Source of the DNA: Streptomyces sp. CB01201
GTDB lineage: Bacteria > Actinomycetota > Actinomycetes > Streptomycetales > Streptomycetaceae
Length of the DNA: 64,000 nucleotides
Assembly: GCF_002803085.1 (NCBI RefSeq)
Contig: NZ_NNBJ01000001.1
Location: forward strand, 310,001-374,000
Direction: 5' to 3'
Below, piece after piece: positions 28,240 to 36,650 of the stretch (position 1 is the stretch's first letter; every line of letters starts with the position of its first letter). The notes under the pieces were generated by a model. It was not told the origin of the DNA and ran no database searches. It saw only the letters and a program-made list of their open reading frames with translations. The translations under genes were made by a program, and so were the position numbers.

Positions 28240-28488
28240 TCATTCCTTGCCCTCGTAGCGGCGCTCGAAGCGGGCGATCCGCCCCTCCGGGTCCACGGTC
28301 CTGGCCCGGCCGGTGTAGAAGGGGTGGCTCTCCGCGGAGATCTCCACGTCGATGACCGGGTAGGTGTTGCCGTCGTCCCAGTCGATGGTCTCCTCGCTCG
28401 TCGCGGTCGACCGCGTCAGGAAGGCGAATCCGGCCGCCCGGTCACGGAAGACGACCGGCTGGTACGAGGGCTGCTTGTCGCGCTGCAT
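28240..28488 (-). CDS. rpmE2: 50S ribosomal protein L31 type B (zinc-independent)
   Basis: An 82-residue ribosomal protein. It reads [24 protein letters not shown] and [25 protein letters not shown], standard for L31B, and has no cysteine, so it lacks the zinc ribbon of L31A. In Streptomyces this paralogue normally replaces the zinc form under zinc starvation and is repressed by Zur. Only 27 bp separate it from the upstream DUF5709 gene and no Zur-box-like A/T palindrome is visible there, so it probably shares that gene's transcript. Confidence 0.95.
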   Translation of the reverse strand: MQRDKQPSYQPVVFRDRAAGFAFLTRSTATSEETIDWDDGNTYPVIDVEISAESHPFYTGRARTVDPEGRIARFERRYEGKE

Positions 28489-28515
28489 GGGTGCTCCGGG
28501 GGAGAGGGGTTTCGG

Positions 28516-29031
28516 TCAGCGGTTCTCGCCGGACTGGGTGCCGGAGGGGGCCTCGTATCCGTCGAGGTAGTCGGTGTCGTCCTCGTCGACGATGTGCATG
28601 GCCGCCTCCTCCGCGGAGGCCGCGGCGCCGTCGATGCCCACGTCGGTGGCGAGCATCCGGGTCTCGTCGTCGGGGTGGGCGCCCTCGTCGGGGGCCACCA
28701 GGCGTCCGGCGCGGGCGCCGCCGACCTCGTTGTCGCGCGGCTCGCCGTCGGTGTCCCAGGTGTCGCCCATGCCGTCGCCTTCGGCCTCCGCGACCTCGGC
28801 GACCTCCTCGGACAGGCGCTGCTCCAGGCTGTCGCCGCGCAGCCGCTCGGCGGCCGTCACCCCGGTGCGCTCCACGGCCCACGGGCGCTCCGGCGGCGAG
28901 TAGCCGACGTCCAACGGATCCGACGGGCCGTCGTCCAGCGTGTCCTCGGCGCCCAGGATGCCCTCGTCGTCCTGCACCTCGGACCCGTCGGGCTGGTAGA
29001 CCTCGTCCCCCCACGCCTCACTGTCGACCAC
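28516..29031 (-). CDS. DUF5709 acidic hypothetical protein
   Basis: A 171-residue, strongly acidic protein with no cysteine and no membrane segment. The start is GTG 29031, 5 nt after GGAGG. It shows the DUF5709 pattern common in Streptomyces: DDEGILGAEDTLDDGPSDPLDVGYSPPERPWAVERTGVTAAE near the front and RMLATDVGIDGAAASAEEAAMHIVDED near the end. Probably largely disordered; function unknown. It lies 27 bp upstream of rpmE2. Confidence 0.88.
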   Translation of the reverse strand: MVDSEAWGDEVYQPDGSEVQDDEGILGAEDTLDDGPSDPLDVGYSPPERPWAVERTGVTAAERLRGDSLEQRLSEEVAEVAEAEGDGMGDTWDTDGEPRDNEVGGARAGRLVAPDEGAHPDDETRMLATDVGIDGAAASAEEAAMHIVDEDDTDYLDGYEAPSGTQSGENR

Positions 29032-29160
29032 GGCTACCTCCTGGGTTGCGGCCGGTGGCTCGCACGCCGCGCGGTCCGATCCGGCAGCCGCTCCCAGTCT
29101 TGGCCCGCCCGGAACCCGGGCACCACCGCACGCGAGCCACCCGGGTGATCGCCAGCCGTG

Positions 29161-29190
29161 TTGAACGTGTTCAATTCGGTGCGCTAGGGT
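29161..29190 (+). promoter_or_regulatory. Candidate promoter of the epimerase gene with overlapping palindrome
   Basis: TTGAAC (29161-29166), 18 bp, TAGGGT (29185-29190) fits a vegetative -35/-10 pair. The -35 is one arm of the palindrome TTGAAC-GT-GTTCAA, which could let a repressor block it. Confidence 0.45.
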
Positions 29191-29212
29191 CGCTACGGAT
29201 CAAGGGGGCGCA

Positions 29213-30169
29213 ATGAAGATAGTGATTCCCGGCGGTACCGGGCAGGTCGGAGCGATCCTGGACCGGGCCCTGACGGCCGCCGGCCACGACGTGGTGATCC
29301 TGACCCGGCGGCCGCGTCGCGAGCGCGAGGTGGGCTGGGACGGCGAGACGCCCGGCGCGTGGGGGGACGTCATCGACGGCAGCGACGTCGTCGTCAACCT
29401 GGCCGGCCGCAGCGTGAGCTGCCGCTACACCGAGGCCAATCTGCGCGCCATGATGGACTCGCGGGTGCGTTCGGCCCGGGTCGTCGGGGACGCGATCGAG
29501 GCCGCCCGGCGCCCGCCGGGGCTCTGGCTCCAGATGAGCACCGCCACTGTCTACGCCCACCGCTTCGACGCGGCCAACGACGAGGCGAACGGGATCGTGG
29601 GCGGCGCCGAGCCGGACGTGCCCGGCTACTGGGGGTTCAGCGTCGAGATCGCCCAGGCCTGGGAGGCGGTGCAGGAAGAGGCCCGCACGCCGAAGACCCG
29701 CAAGGTCGCGCTGCGGACGGCGATGGTGATGAGCCCGGACCGCGGAGGCGTCTTCGACGTGCTCCAGAGACTGGTCCGGCTCGGTCTCGGCGGGCCGGTC
29801 GCGGGCGGCGCCCAGTACGTGTCCTGGATCCACGAACGCGACTTCGTCCGGGCCGTCGAGTTCCTCGTCGCCCGCAAGGACCTGGCCGGCCCGGTGAACC
29901 TGGCCGCGCCCGTCCCGCTGCCGCAGCGCGAGTTCATGCGCGCCCTGCGGACGGCCCGGGGCGTTCCGGTGGGCCTTCCCGCGACGAAGTGGATGGCCGA
30001 ACTCGGCGCGTTCGCCCTGCGCTCGGACACCGAACTGCTCCTCAAGAGCCGCCGCGTCGTGCCGGGGCGGCTCCTGGAATCGGGCTTCACCTTCGCGTAC
30101 GAGGCGTGGCCGGCGGCCGCGGCCGACCTGGTGCGGCGTGCGCGTGCCGAGCGCGGAGGCTCCAACTAG
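29213..30169 (+). CDS. TIGR01777-family NAD-dependent epimerase/dehydratase
   Basis: A 318-residue extended short-chain dehydrogenase-like protein (SulA/YfcH type). The nucleotide loop is IPGGTGQVGAILDRAL at residues 5-20, followed by DVVVNLAGRSVSCRYTEANLRAMMDSRVRSAR, MSTATVYAHRFD for the Ser/Tyr region, RTAMVMSPDRGGVFDVL and SWIHERDFVRAVEFL, all family-typical. A C-terminal DUF1731-like segment is present (VPLPQREFMRALRTARG). Its physiological reaction is unknown. The gene's TAG stop overlaps the stop of the convergent TDT transporter. Confidence 0.9.
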   Translation: MKIVIPGGTGQVGAILDRALTAAGHDVVILTRRPRREREVGWDGETPGAWGDVIDGSDVVVNLAGRSVSCRYTEANLRAMMDSRVRSARVVGDAIEAARRPPGLWLQMSTATVYAHRFDAANDEANGIVGGAEPDVPGYWGFSVEIAQAWEAVQEEARTPKTRKVALRTAMVMSPDRGGVFDVLQRLVRLGLGGPVAGGAQYVSWIHERDFVRAVEFLVARKDLAGPVNLAAPVPLPQREFMRALRTARGVPVGLPATKWMAELGAFALRSDTELLLKSRRVVPGRLLESGFTFAYEAWPAAAADLVRRARAERGGSN

Positions 30170-31107
30170 CCGGTGTGCGAGGCGAGTTGGGTGCGGACGA
30201 AGCCGGCGAGCGCGAGCAGCCAGCCGGCCACCGCGATTGCGAGCACGACCGCGCCGAGCGTGTGCAGCGCGCCGATGCCGGTGGCGTCCGAGGTGAACAG
30301 GGCGGCCGCCGCCGTCATTCCGACCGGGAAGACCGTCGACCAGCGCCTGATGTCGTAGCGCGGGCGCGGCCGGTACGCCTCGGCGGCGAGCAGCAGCCCG
30401 CACGCGGTGAGATTGAGCCCGAGCAGCACCAGCGCGGCCGTCCGCAGCGCCGTGTGCGCGGCGCCCGTCCACAGCGGGCAGAGGGCCAGTTTCGAGGCGG
30501 TGACCGCGGAGATGGCCAGGGCGCCTCCGCCGATCCACTGGTCGCCGGCGCCGACCCGTACCTCGCGGACGTCGAACCGCACCAGCGCCTCGCCGTAGAG
30601 GACCAGGCCGGCGCCGAACGCGACCAGGGCCGCCCAGCCCAGCCATGCGACGCCGTCCGCCAGGGACAGGGTCGCGGCGAGCACGCCGAGGCCCTGGGTG
30701 GCGACGCACACCAGGAACGCCGCGCCCGGCATCCGGCGCTGCCAGTGGCGTACCACCGCGATCAGGAGCACCGGCCAGAGCGCGGCCGCCAGTGCGAGCA
30801 GGGCCGCGGCCGCCGACTGCCAGCCGAGGGCCGACAGGCGGGTGCCGAGCACCGTGGTCGCGGCGACGGCGGTGAGCGCGGGCGGGGTGTCCGCCTCGCC
30901 CGACCAGCGGTCCCGGTCGCGCGCGAGCCTGGTGAGGAAGTCCCCGGCCAGCAGCAGCCACAGCGCGGCCGCGAGCGCGAGCGCCACCCGCGAGAGCCCC
31001 TCGTGGCCGGTCAGATGCAGCCCGACGGAGATGATCGCGGTGGCCATCACGGCGGCGCCGGCCGCCGGGGGCAGCTCTGCCCACCACCGGTTCGCCTGGC
31101 CGTCCAT
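30166..31107 (-). CDS. TDT-family (TehA/SLAC1-like) transporter
   Basis: A 313-residue membrane protein with nine to ten hydrophobic helices. The opening ELPPAAGAAVMATAIISVGLHLTGHEGLSRVAL matches tellurite-resistance/dicarboxylate transporters and bacterial anion-channel homologues. YDIRRWSTVFPVGMTAAAALFTSDATG is the well-conserved late segment with the arginine pair. The transported ion cannot be determined. Stop codons overlap with the convergent epimerase gene; the divergent neighbour encodes a YhgE-like protein. Confidence 0.85.
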   Translation of the reverse strand: MDGQANRWWAELPPAAGAAVMATAIISVGLHLTGHEGLSRVALALAAALWLLLAGDFLTRLARDRDRWSGEADTPPALTAVAATTVLGTRLSALGWQSAAAALLALAAALWPVLLIAVVRHWQRRMPGAAFLVCVATQGLGVLAATLSLADGVAWLGWAALVAFGAGLVLYGEALVRFDVREVRVGAGDQWIGGGALAISAVTASKLALCPLWTGAAHTALRTAALVLLGLNLTACGLLLAAEAYRPRPRYDIRRWSTVFPVGMTAAAALFTSDATGIGALHTLGAVVLAIAVAGWLLALAGFVRTQLASHTG

Positions 31108-31171
31108 GGCCCCATCTCAACGCGGCCGGATCCCGGTCGCCACCGTGGTGGCTTCTCCGAGGAGATGCTTG

Positions 31172-31196
31172 TATAGTACAACTGATAGCAGTTGTA
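31172..31196 (+). promoter_or_regulatory. Promoter -10 with overlapping palindromic operator
   Basis: TATAGT (31172-31177) is a good -10 hexamer. It touches a perfect inverted repeat, TACAACTG-ATAG-CAGTTGTA (31177-31196), 60 bp before the YhgE-like gene. The layout suggests a TetR- or MarR-type repressor covering the promoter. Confidence 0.6.
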
Positions 31197-31256
31197 AAAG
31201 CCAACCATTGGATCGCGGCCGTTCCCGGCAGGCGATCCGGTCAGAAGGGTCCTGTC

Positions 31257-32402
31257 ATGTCCGGAGGCCACAAGGCCGGTAGGGTCACCGCGCCGGGCGA
31301 CGTGCGTACGGCGCCGTCGAACCCCGCGCTGCGACACGTCCTCACGCATCTGATCACCCCGCTCCTGATGTGCCTGGGCATGGGACTCGCCTACCTGGGC
31401 GCCTTCGCCACCCCCGAGCCGCACCACCTGCCCGTCGCGGTCGTCGGAGCGGGCCCCGAGGCGAAGGTGTTCGCACAGACCGTGAAGGACGAGGCGGGCG
31501 ACCAGCTCGACGTCCGCACGCTGCCCGACCGCGCCACCGCCGTCCACCAGCTCAAGGACCGGGACATCTCCGGCGCCTACGTCCTGGACGCCAAGGCCCC
31601 CGAACTCGTCGTCGCCTCGGCCGGGTCCGACATGAGCGCCACGGCCGTCGAGAAGGTCTTCACCTCGGCGGCCACCGCCCAGGGCGTCCCCCTCAAGGTC
31701 ACCGACGTCGTCCCGCCGGTCTCCGGCGACCCGACGGGCTCGGGCATCTTCTTCCTGCTCATCGCCGTGAGCATCGGCTCGTACGCCTCCGTCGCCGTGC
31801 TCGGCGCGGCCGGCGCCGGGCTCTCGCTGCGGACCCGGGCGGCACTCGTGGCCGGGGTCTCCTTCGTGGTGTCCCTCATCGGAGCCGCCTTCGCGGGCCC
31901 GCTGTTCCACCTCGTCGACCACGGCCTGTGGGGCGTGTGGGCGATGTCCTGGCTGTACTCGGCGGGCATCCTCTTCCTCGGCGCCGGGCTGCACACCTTC
32001 CTGAAGCGCTGGACCACGCTCGCCGTGATGGTGCTCTTCGTGATGCTCAACTTCACGAGCTCCGGCGGATTGTTCCGGCCCGAATTGCAGGACGGCTTCT
32101 TCGGTGGTCTGCACGCCTTCTGGAACGGCGCCGGCCTCGTCGAAGGCATCCGCGACCTCGTCTACTTCGACGGTCACGGCCTCGCCCGCAACGTAGGCGT
32201 GCTCGCCGTCTGGTTGCTCCTCGGCATGGTCGTGATGGCCATCGCGGGTGCGGTCGAACGACGCCGGGCCCCGGTCGGGTCCGTCACCCCTGTCACCCCC
32301 GCGTCCCCGGTTGCGGCTCCGGCCGCAGCACCGGCGCAGTCCCCCGAGGAGGCGGAGGAAGAGGCAGAGGAGGAGGAGATCGAGGAGACCGTCGGCGTCT
32401 GA
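31257..32402 (+). CDS. YhgE/DUF3533-like membrane protein (ABC-2 exporter-type permease)
   Basis: A 381-residue membrane protein. One helix near residues 27-48 is followed by an external domain of about 110 residues (LPVAVVGAGPEAKVFAQTVKDEAGDQLDVRTLPDRATAVHQLKDRDISGAYVLD), then five to six helices near 160-345. This is the half-length YhgE/Pip design, related to ABC-2 permeases but without an ATPase gene nearby. The tail is Ala/Pro-rich and ends in a run of about 20 acidic residues. Probably exports a compound or acts as a membrane sensor; the operator upstream suggests inducible expression. A terminator follows. Confidence 0.75.
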   Translation: MSGGHKAGRVTAPGDVRTAPSNPALRHVLTHLITPLLMCLGMGLAYLGAFATPEPHHLPVAVVGAGPEAKVFAQTVKDEAGDQLDVRTLPDRATAVHQLKDRDISGAYVLDAKAPELVVASAGSDMSATAVEKVFTSAATAQGVPLKVTDVVPPVSGDPTGSGIFFLLIAVSIGSYASVAVLGAAGAGLSLRTRAALVAGVSFVVSLIGAAFAGPLFHLVDHGLWGVWAMSWLYSAGILFLGAGLHTFLKRWTTLAVMVLFVMLNFTSSGGLFRPELQDGFFGGLHAFWNGAGLVEGIRDLVYFDGHGLARNVGVLAVWLLLGMVVMAIAGAVERRRAPVGSVTPVTPASPVAAPAAAPAQSPEEAEEEAEEEEIEETVGV

Positions 32403-32421
32403 TCGCTTCCGTTCTAGCCCC

Positions 32422-32449
32422 GGGCGGTCCGGCTTCGGCCGGGCCGCCC
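32422..32449 (+). terminator. Hairpin terminator with TTCG loop
   Basis: GGGCGGTCCGGC pairs with GCCGGGCCGCCC (one G-U pair) around a stable TTCG loop, 20 bp after the YhgE-like stop. Confidence 0.8.
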
Positions 32450-32553
32450 CTCTTCCGGCCCGGCCGCGCGCCCGCATCGGTCGCGGAACGCGCGGGCCGT
32501 TGACAGGGTTGGACCGGCACACAGCGCTGGGGAGCGACAGCCGGGAGGCAACG

Positions 32554-32931
32554 ATGCCGAGCAGGAACACACCGCGGGTCCGCCGCGTCTACGACCCGCC
32601 CGAGGAAGCCGACGGCGTACGCGTCCTGGTCGACCGGCTCTGGCCGAGAGGACTGTCCAGGGAACACGCGGCCGTCGACGAATGGCCCAAGGACCTCACG
32701 CCGTCGACGGAACTGCGCCGCTGGTACCACGAGGACCGCACCCGCTTCGCCGCGTTCCAGGAGCGGTACGAGGCCGAACTGGCCGGCCCCGGGCAGGTCC
32801 GCGCGCTCGGCCATCTCGCGGCCCTCGCGAAGGACCGCACCCTCACCCTGGTCACCGCCGTCAAGGACATCGACCACAGCCATGTGCCGACGCTCCTCGC
32901 GGCCCTCGGGCGGAGCCGCCCGTCCGGGTGA
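32554..32931 (+). CDS. DUF488-family protein
   Basis: A 125-residue cytosolic protein. The ATG at 32554 follows GGGAGG by 6 nt. It shows the full DUF488 pattern: RVRRVYDPPEEADGVRVLVDRLWPRGLSREHAAVDEWPKDLTPSTELRRWYHEDRTRFAAFQERYEAEL, then LTLVTAVKDIDHSHVPTLLAAL. The family is of unknown function, with arginines and aspartates that may form an active site. It sits 42 bp before the PAP2/lipid-kinase fusion. Confidence 0.92.
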   Translation: MPSRNTPRVRRVYDPPEEADGVRVLVDRLWPRGLSREHAAVDEWPKDLTPSTELRRWYHEDRTRFAAFQERYEAELAGPGQVRALGHLAALAKDRTLTLVTAVKDIDHSHVPTLLAALGRSRPSG

Positions 32932-32973
32932 ACCCGGCGGGCGGCCGCTGGCCATCCGGGCTAGGCAGGACGC

Positions 32974-34542
32974 ATGTCATCGATGTCACGGATGGGCGCC
33001 ATCGACCGCCGCTGGTTCGAGCGGGTCGCGACCGTACGCCTGGCCGGCGCCGACCGGGTGCTGCCCCGGCTGAGCCACGCGGCCAACCACGGCAAGCTGT
33101 GGTTCGCCGCGGCCGGCGTGCTCGCGGTGGCCGGCGGCCCCACCGCCCGCCGGGCCGCCCGCCGCGGGATCGGCGCGCTGGCGCTGGCCTCGCTCACCGC
33201 CAACACCGCCGCCAAGTACGCGACCCGGCGCCGGCGCCCGGTCATCGACGCGGTGCCGCTGGTGCGCCGCCTCGCGAAGGCGCCCGGCACCACCTCGTTC
33301 CCGTCCGGGCACTCCGCGTCCGCCGCCGCCTTCGCCGCCGGGGTGGCGCTCGAATCGAGCCGGTACGGGGCGCTGGTCGCCCCGCTCGCCGCGGCCGTCG
33401 CGTTCTCGCGCGTCTATGTCGGCGTGCACTACCCGGGCGACGTCCTGGCCGGGTGCGCGCTCGGCGTGGCCGCGGCCGCCGTCACCTGCTACTGGTGGCC
33501 GCCCCGGCCCCAGCCGCTGCACCCCCTGCACACCCGTGCCGCGGCGCCCGCACTGGCCCGGGGCGAGGGGCTGGTGGTGGTCGTCAACTCCGGCTCCGGC
33601 AAAGGCGTTCCGGGCCGACTGCCCGCCCAGGACCACCTGCGACTGCTGCTCCCGAAGGCCGAGATCGTCGAACTCGGACCCGGTGACGACCTCGGTGAAC
33701 TCCTCGACGAGGCCGTCGCCCGCGCCGCTCAGCTCGACCGCGTGCTCGGCGTGTGCGGCGGCGACGGCACCGTCAACGCGGCCTCCGAACGCGCCGCCCG
33801 CGAGGGCCTCGCCCTCGCCGTGTTCCCGGGCGGCACCTTCAACCACTTCGCCCTCGACGCGGGCGTGGCCGCCTTCGAGGACACCGCGTACGCCCTCGAA
33901 CACGGCGAGGCGATCCGGGTCGACCTGGCCCGGGTCAGGGACGGGTCGGGCAAGGACGTCACGGCGTTCGTCAACACGTTCAGCATCGGCCTCTACCCGG
34001 ACCTGGTGCGGATGCGCGAGGGCATGGAGGGCCGGATCGGCAAGTGGCCGGCCGCGGCGATCGCCCTGGTCCGGGTGGTGCGCACCGCCGCACCCCTCCG
34101 CCTCCGGGTCGACGGCCGCCCACGAGCGCTGTGGCTGCTGTTCGCGGGCAACGGCCACTACCAGCCCGAGGGGCTCACCCCCACACACCGGCCGCGCCTC
34201 GACGAGGGCCTCCTGGACGTACGTACCGTCGACGCCGAAGCACGGCTCGCCCGCACCCGGCTCGTGGTCTCGGCCCTGGCCGGGGCGCTGCGCCGTTCCC
34301 ACGTCTACCGGGGCGAGCGGGTCCGCTCGGTCCGGCTCACCGGCCTCGACAACGTGAACTCCCTCGCCTACGACGGGGAGACGGCGACCGCGCCGGACGC
34401 CTTGCTGCTCGACAAGGCGGACCGTGCGCTCATCGTCTACAGCCCCGCCGAACCCCAGGACGAACTCGCCCAGCGCGCCCGCACCGCCACCGCCGCCATC
34501 GCCGCCGGCGCCACCGCGAGCCGCGCCCGGCCGAGGCCTTGA
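32974..34542 (+). CDS. PAP2 phosphatase / diacylglycerol-kinase-type lipid kinase fusion
   Basis: A 522-residue two-domain protein. Residues 1-175 are a membrane PAP2 phosphatase: KYATRRRRP (motif 1), FPSGHSASAAAF (motif 2, catalytic His) and SRVYVGVHYPGDVLAG (motif 3, second His). From about 195 on is a DAGK/LCB5-type kinase: VVVVNSGSGKG, the nucleotide loop GVCGGDGTVNAASERAAREGLALAVFPGGTFNHFALDAG, VNTFSIGLYPDLVRMRE and LFAGNGHYQPEG. All motifs are intact, so one polypeptide could both dephosphorylate and phosphorylate lipids, perhaps undecaprenyl or glycerolipid carriers. The end is Ala/Arg-rich. Confidence 0.92.
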   Translation: MSSMSRMGAIDRRWFERVATVRLAGADRVLPRLSHAANHGKLWFAAAGVLAVAGGPTARRAARRGIGALALASLTANTAAKYATRRRRPVIDAVPLVRRLAKAPGTTSFPSGHSASAAAFAAGVALESSRYGALVAPLAAAVAFSRVYVGVHYPGDVLAGCALGVAAAAVTCYWWPPRPQPLHPLHTRAAAPALARGEGLVVVVNSGSGKGVPGRLPAQDHLRLLLPKAEIVELGPGDDLGELLDEAVARAAQLDRVLGVCGGDGTVNAASERAAREGLALAVFPGGTFNHFALDAGVAAFEDTAYALEHGEAIRVDLARVRDGSGKDVTAFVNTFSIGLYPDLVRMREGMEGRIGKWPAAAIALVRVVRTAAPLRLRVDGRPRALWLLFAGNGHYQPEGLTPTHRPRLDEGLLDVRTVDAEARLARTRLVVSALAGALRRSHVYRGERVRSVRLTGLDNVNSLAYDGETATAPDALLLDKADRALIVYSPAEPQDELAQRARTATAAIAAGATASRARPRP

Positions 34543-34548
34543 TACGGA

Positions 34549-35760
34549 TCAACTCTGCTGTTGTGCAAGGGAGTTGGCGGGCTGCGCTATCGGCCCGGGT
34601 TGCGCGGGCTCCGGCAGTCGGCGGGTCAGGAGCCAGGCCAGTACGGGAAGGACGACGAGCGGGGCCAGGGCCGTACGCAGCGAGGTCGCGTCGGCCGCGG
34701 CCCCGATCAGCGGGCTCGCCACCCCGCCCACGCTGACCGTCAGGCCGAGCGTGACGCCGCTCGCGGTGCCGATCCGGCTGGGCAGATAGTCCTGGCCGAG
34801 TGTCACCTGCAACGAGAACGGCACACACAGGGCGGCCGAGGTCAGCGCGACGAACAGATAGAAGGCCGGCCCGGGCACGAACACCACCCCCGCCACCGCC
34901 GGCACCGCGGCCGCGTACGACCAGCACACCACCCGTACCCGGTCCCAGCGGGCCGCGAGCCTGCCGCCCACCACGGTGCCCGCCGCCCCGCCCGCGTACA
35001 GCGTGAACAGGGCGGCGGAGCCGCCGAGTTGACCGACTCCGACTCGCTGACGTGCGTACAGCGCGACGAACGCGGCAAGGCCCACGAAGACCAGCGAGCG
35101 GCACACCACGGCCAGGGACAGCTTCACGAACGCGGCCCGGTCGTCCCGCCCGACCACCCGGACCGACCCCGCCCCGGGCCGCCCCGGCAACCGCAGCGCC
35201 CGCAGGGCGAGCGCACACAGCACACTGCCGAGCGCGGCCGGCACCACGAGCAGCGGGGCCGCGCGCAGGCCGCCCGTCCCGACCACCCCGGCGACGAGCA
35301 GCGGAGCCGTGGCGAAGCCCAGGTTGCCGCCGAGCGAGAACCAGCCCATCGCCGTGTGGCTGCCCGCGCTCGCGAGCCGGGCCACCCGGGCGGACTCCGG
35401 GTGATACGCGGCCACGCCCACCCCGGAGACGGCCGCCATCGCCAAGGTCGTGGCGTACGCACCGCCCCAGGCGCTCAAGGCGATGCCGGCCCCGGCCACG
35501 GCCGTACTCACCGGCAGCAGCCACGGCATCGCCCACCGGTCGGTCAGCGCGCCGAACAGCGGCTGGACGATCGAGGAGAGCAGCGAGGCGGCGAGCACGA
35601 TCCCCGAGGCCGCCGCATAGGAGTAGGCGCGCTCGGCGACGAAGAACGGCACCAGGGCCGCGACCGCCCCCTGGTACACATCCACACAGGAATGCCCGAC
35701 GGCCAACAGGAGCACCGGCCGCCCGGACCCCGCACCTCCCCGGGCCGACGCCCCGCACAC
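34549..35760 (-). CDS. MFS transporter, fosmidomycin-resistance (Fsr)-like
   Basis: A 403-residue 12-helix exporter. It opens LLLAVGHSCVDVYQGAVAALVPFFVAERAYSYAAASGIVLAASLLSSIVQPLFGALTDRW, matching the Fsr drug-export group, with the MFS motif A-like GALTDRW between helices 2 and 3 and GAYHPESARVARL (here AAYHPESARVARL) in the middle. The start is uncertain: GTG 35760 is used, but a GTG 18 codons further in, nearer helix 1, is possible. It is divergent from an AraC-family gene that probably regulates it, and ends a few bases from the convergent PAP2/kinase gene. Confidence 0.85.
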   Translation of the reverse strand: MCGASARGGAGSGRPVLLLAVGHSCVDVYQGAVAALVPFFVAERAYSYAAASGIVLAASLLSSIVQPLFGALTDRWAMPWLLPVSTAVAGAGIALSAWGGAYATTLAMAAVSGVGVAAYHPESARVARLASAGSHTAMGWFSLGGNLGFATAPLLVAGVVGTGGLRAAPLLVVPAALGSVLCALALRALRLPGRPGAGSVRVVGRDDRAAFVKLSLAVVCRSLVFVGLAAFVALYARQRVGVGQLGGSAALFTLYAGGAAGTVVGGRLAARWDRVRVVCWSYAAAVPAVAGVVFVPGPAFYLFVALTSAALCVPFSLQVTLGQDYLPSRIGTASGVTLGLTVSVGGVASPLIGAAADATSLRTALAPLVVLPVLAWLLTRRLPEPAQPGPIAQPANSLAQQQS

Positions 35761-35874
35761 CGGATCTTTCCCGCGCTCATCACGCACTTCCCCGCGCCCA
35801 TCGCGCTCTCCGTTTCGCACGTCCCGATCATCGCGAGCGGCGGTGGTGTCGCGCTTCCGATAAATTGCCAACTG

Positions 35875-36621
35875 ATGCCGAACATCCGCCACACCCCCGT
35901 CGCCCCCACCCGGGCCCAGCGGCTGGCCCCCGGGGACACCATCGACGCCCACCGGCACGACGACCACCAGATCGTCTACGCGGGACGAGGAGTCCTCGCC
36001 GTCACGACCGAAGCGGGCACCTGGGTGGCCCCCGCGACCCGCGCCATCTGGGTGCCGGCCGGAACCGTGCACGCGCACCGGGCGCACGGCAGCCTCGAAC
36101 TGCATCTGATGGGGATCGCGGCCGACGAGAACCCGCTGGGCCTGGACGCGCCCGCCGTGCTCATGGTCGGACCGCTGCTGCGTGAGCTGCTCCTCGCCCA
36201 CACCCGGTCGCCCCACGACGACAGTCCCGAGAGCACCCGCCTGCGGGCCGTGCTGCTCGACCAGCTGCGCGCCTCGCCGCAGCGGCCCGTCACCCTGCCC
36301 GCACCCACCGACCCGCGCCTGGTCGCGGTGTGCGCGCTGCTCGAAGCCGACCCGGCCGACCGGCGCGGGCTCGCCGAGTTCGGCCGGCTGGTCGGCGCGA
36401 GCGAGCGCACCCTGACCCGGCTCTTCCGTGCCGACCTCGGGATGACGTTCCCGCAGTGGCGCACCCAGCTCCGCCTCTACCTGGCACTGCGACTGCTGGC
36501 CGAGGGCACACCGGTCACCACCGTGGCCCATCGCTGCGGCTGGTCCTCGACCAGCGCCTTCATCGACGTGTTCCGCCGTGCGTTCGGCCACACGCCGGGC
36601 GCGCACCGCCGCTTGCGTTAG
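35875..36621 (+). CDS. AraC-family regulator with N-terminal cupin
   Basis: A 248-residue activator. Residues 15-90 form the arabinose-binding-like cupin (DTIDAHRHDDHQIVYAGRGVLAVTTEAGTWVAPATRAIWVPAGTVHAHRAHG). Residues 150-245 carry two helix-turn-helix units (LAEFGRLVGASERTLTRLFRADLGMTFPQWRTQLRL and VAHRCGWSSTSAFIDVFRRAFGHTPGAHRR). There is no good ribosome site before the ATG, so the message may be near-leaderless. It is divergent from the Fsr-like exporter, the classic arrangement for this subgroup. Confidence 0.9.
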   Translation: MPNIRHTPVAPTRAQRLAPGDTIDAHRHDDHQIVYAGRGVLAVTTEAGTWVAPATRAIWVPAGTVHAHRAHGSLELHLMGIAADENPLGLDAPAVLMVGPLLRELLLAHTRSPHDDSPESTRLRAVLLDQLRASPQRPVTLPAPTDPRLVAVCALLEADPADRRGLAEFGRLVGASERTLTRLFRADLGMTFPQWRTQLRLYLALRLLAEGTPVTTVAHRCGWSSTSAFIDVFRRAFGHTPGAHRRLR

Positions 36622-36650
36622 AGCACGCTCCAACTCGTAGCGTCTTGTCC

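Noticed and set aside
33500..34550. Second lipid kinase gene start inside the PAP2 fusion
   Set aside because: The frame is continuous with a proper linker and no internal ribosome site or stop, so a genuine fusion is the simpler reading.
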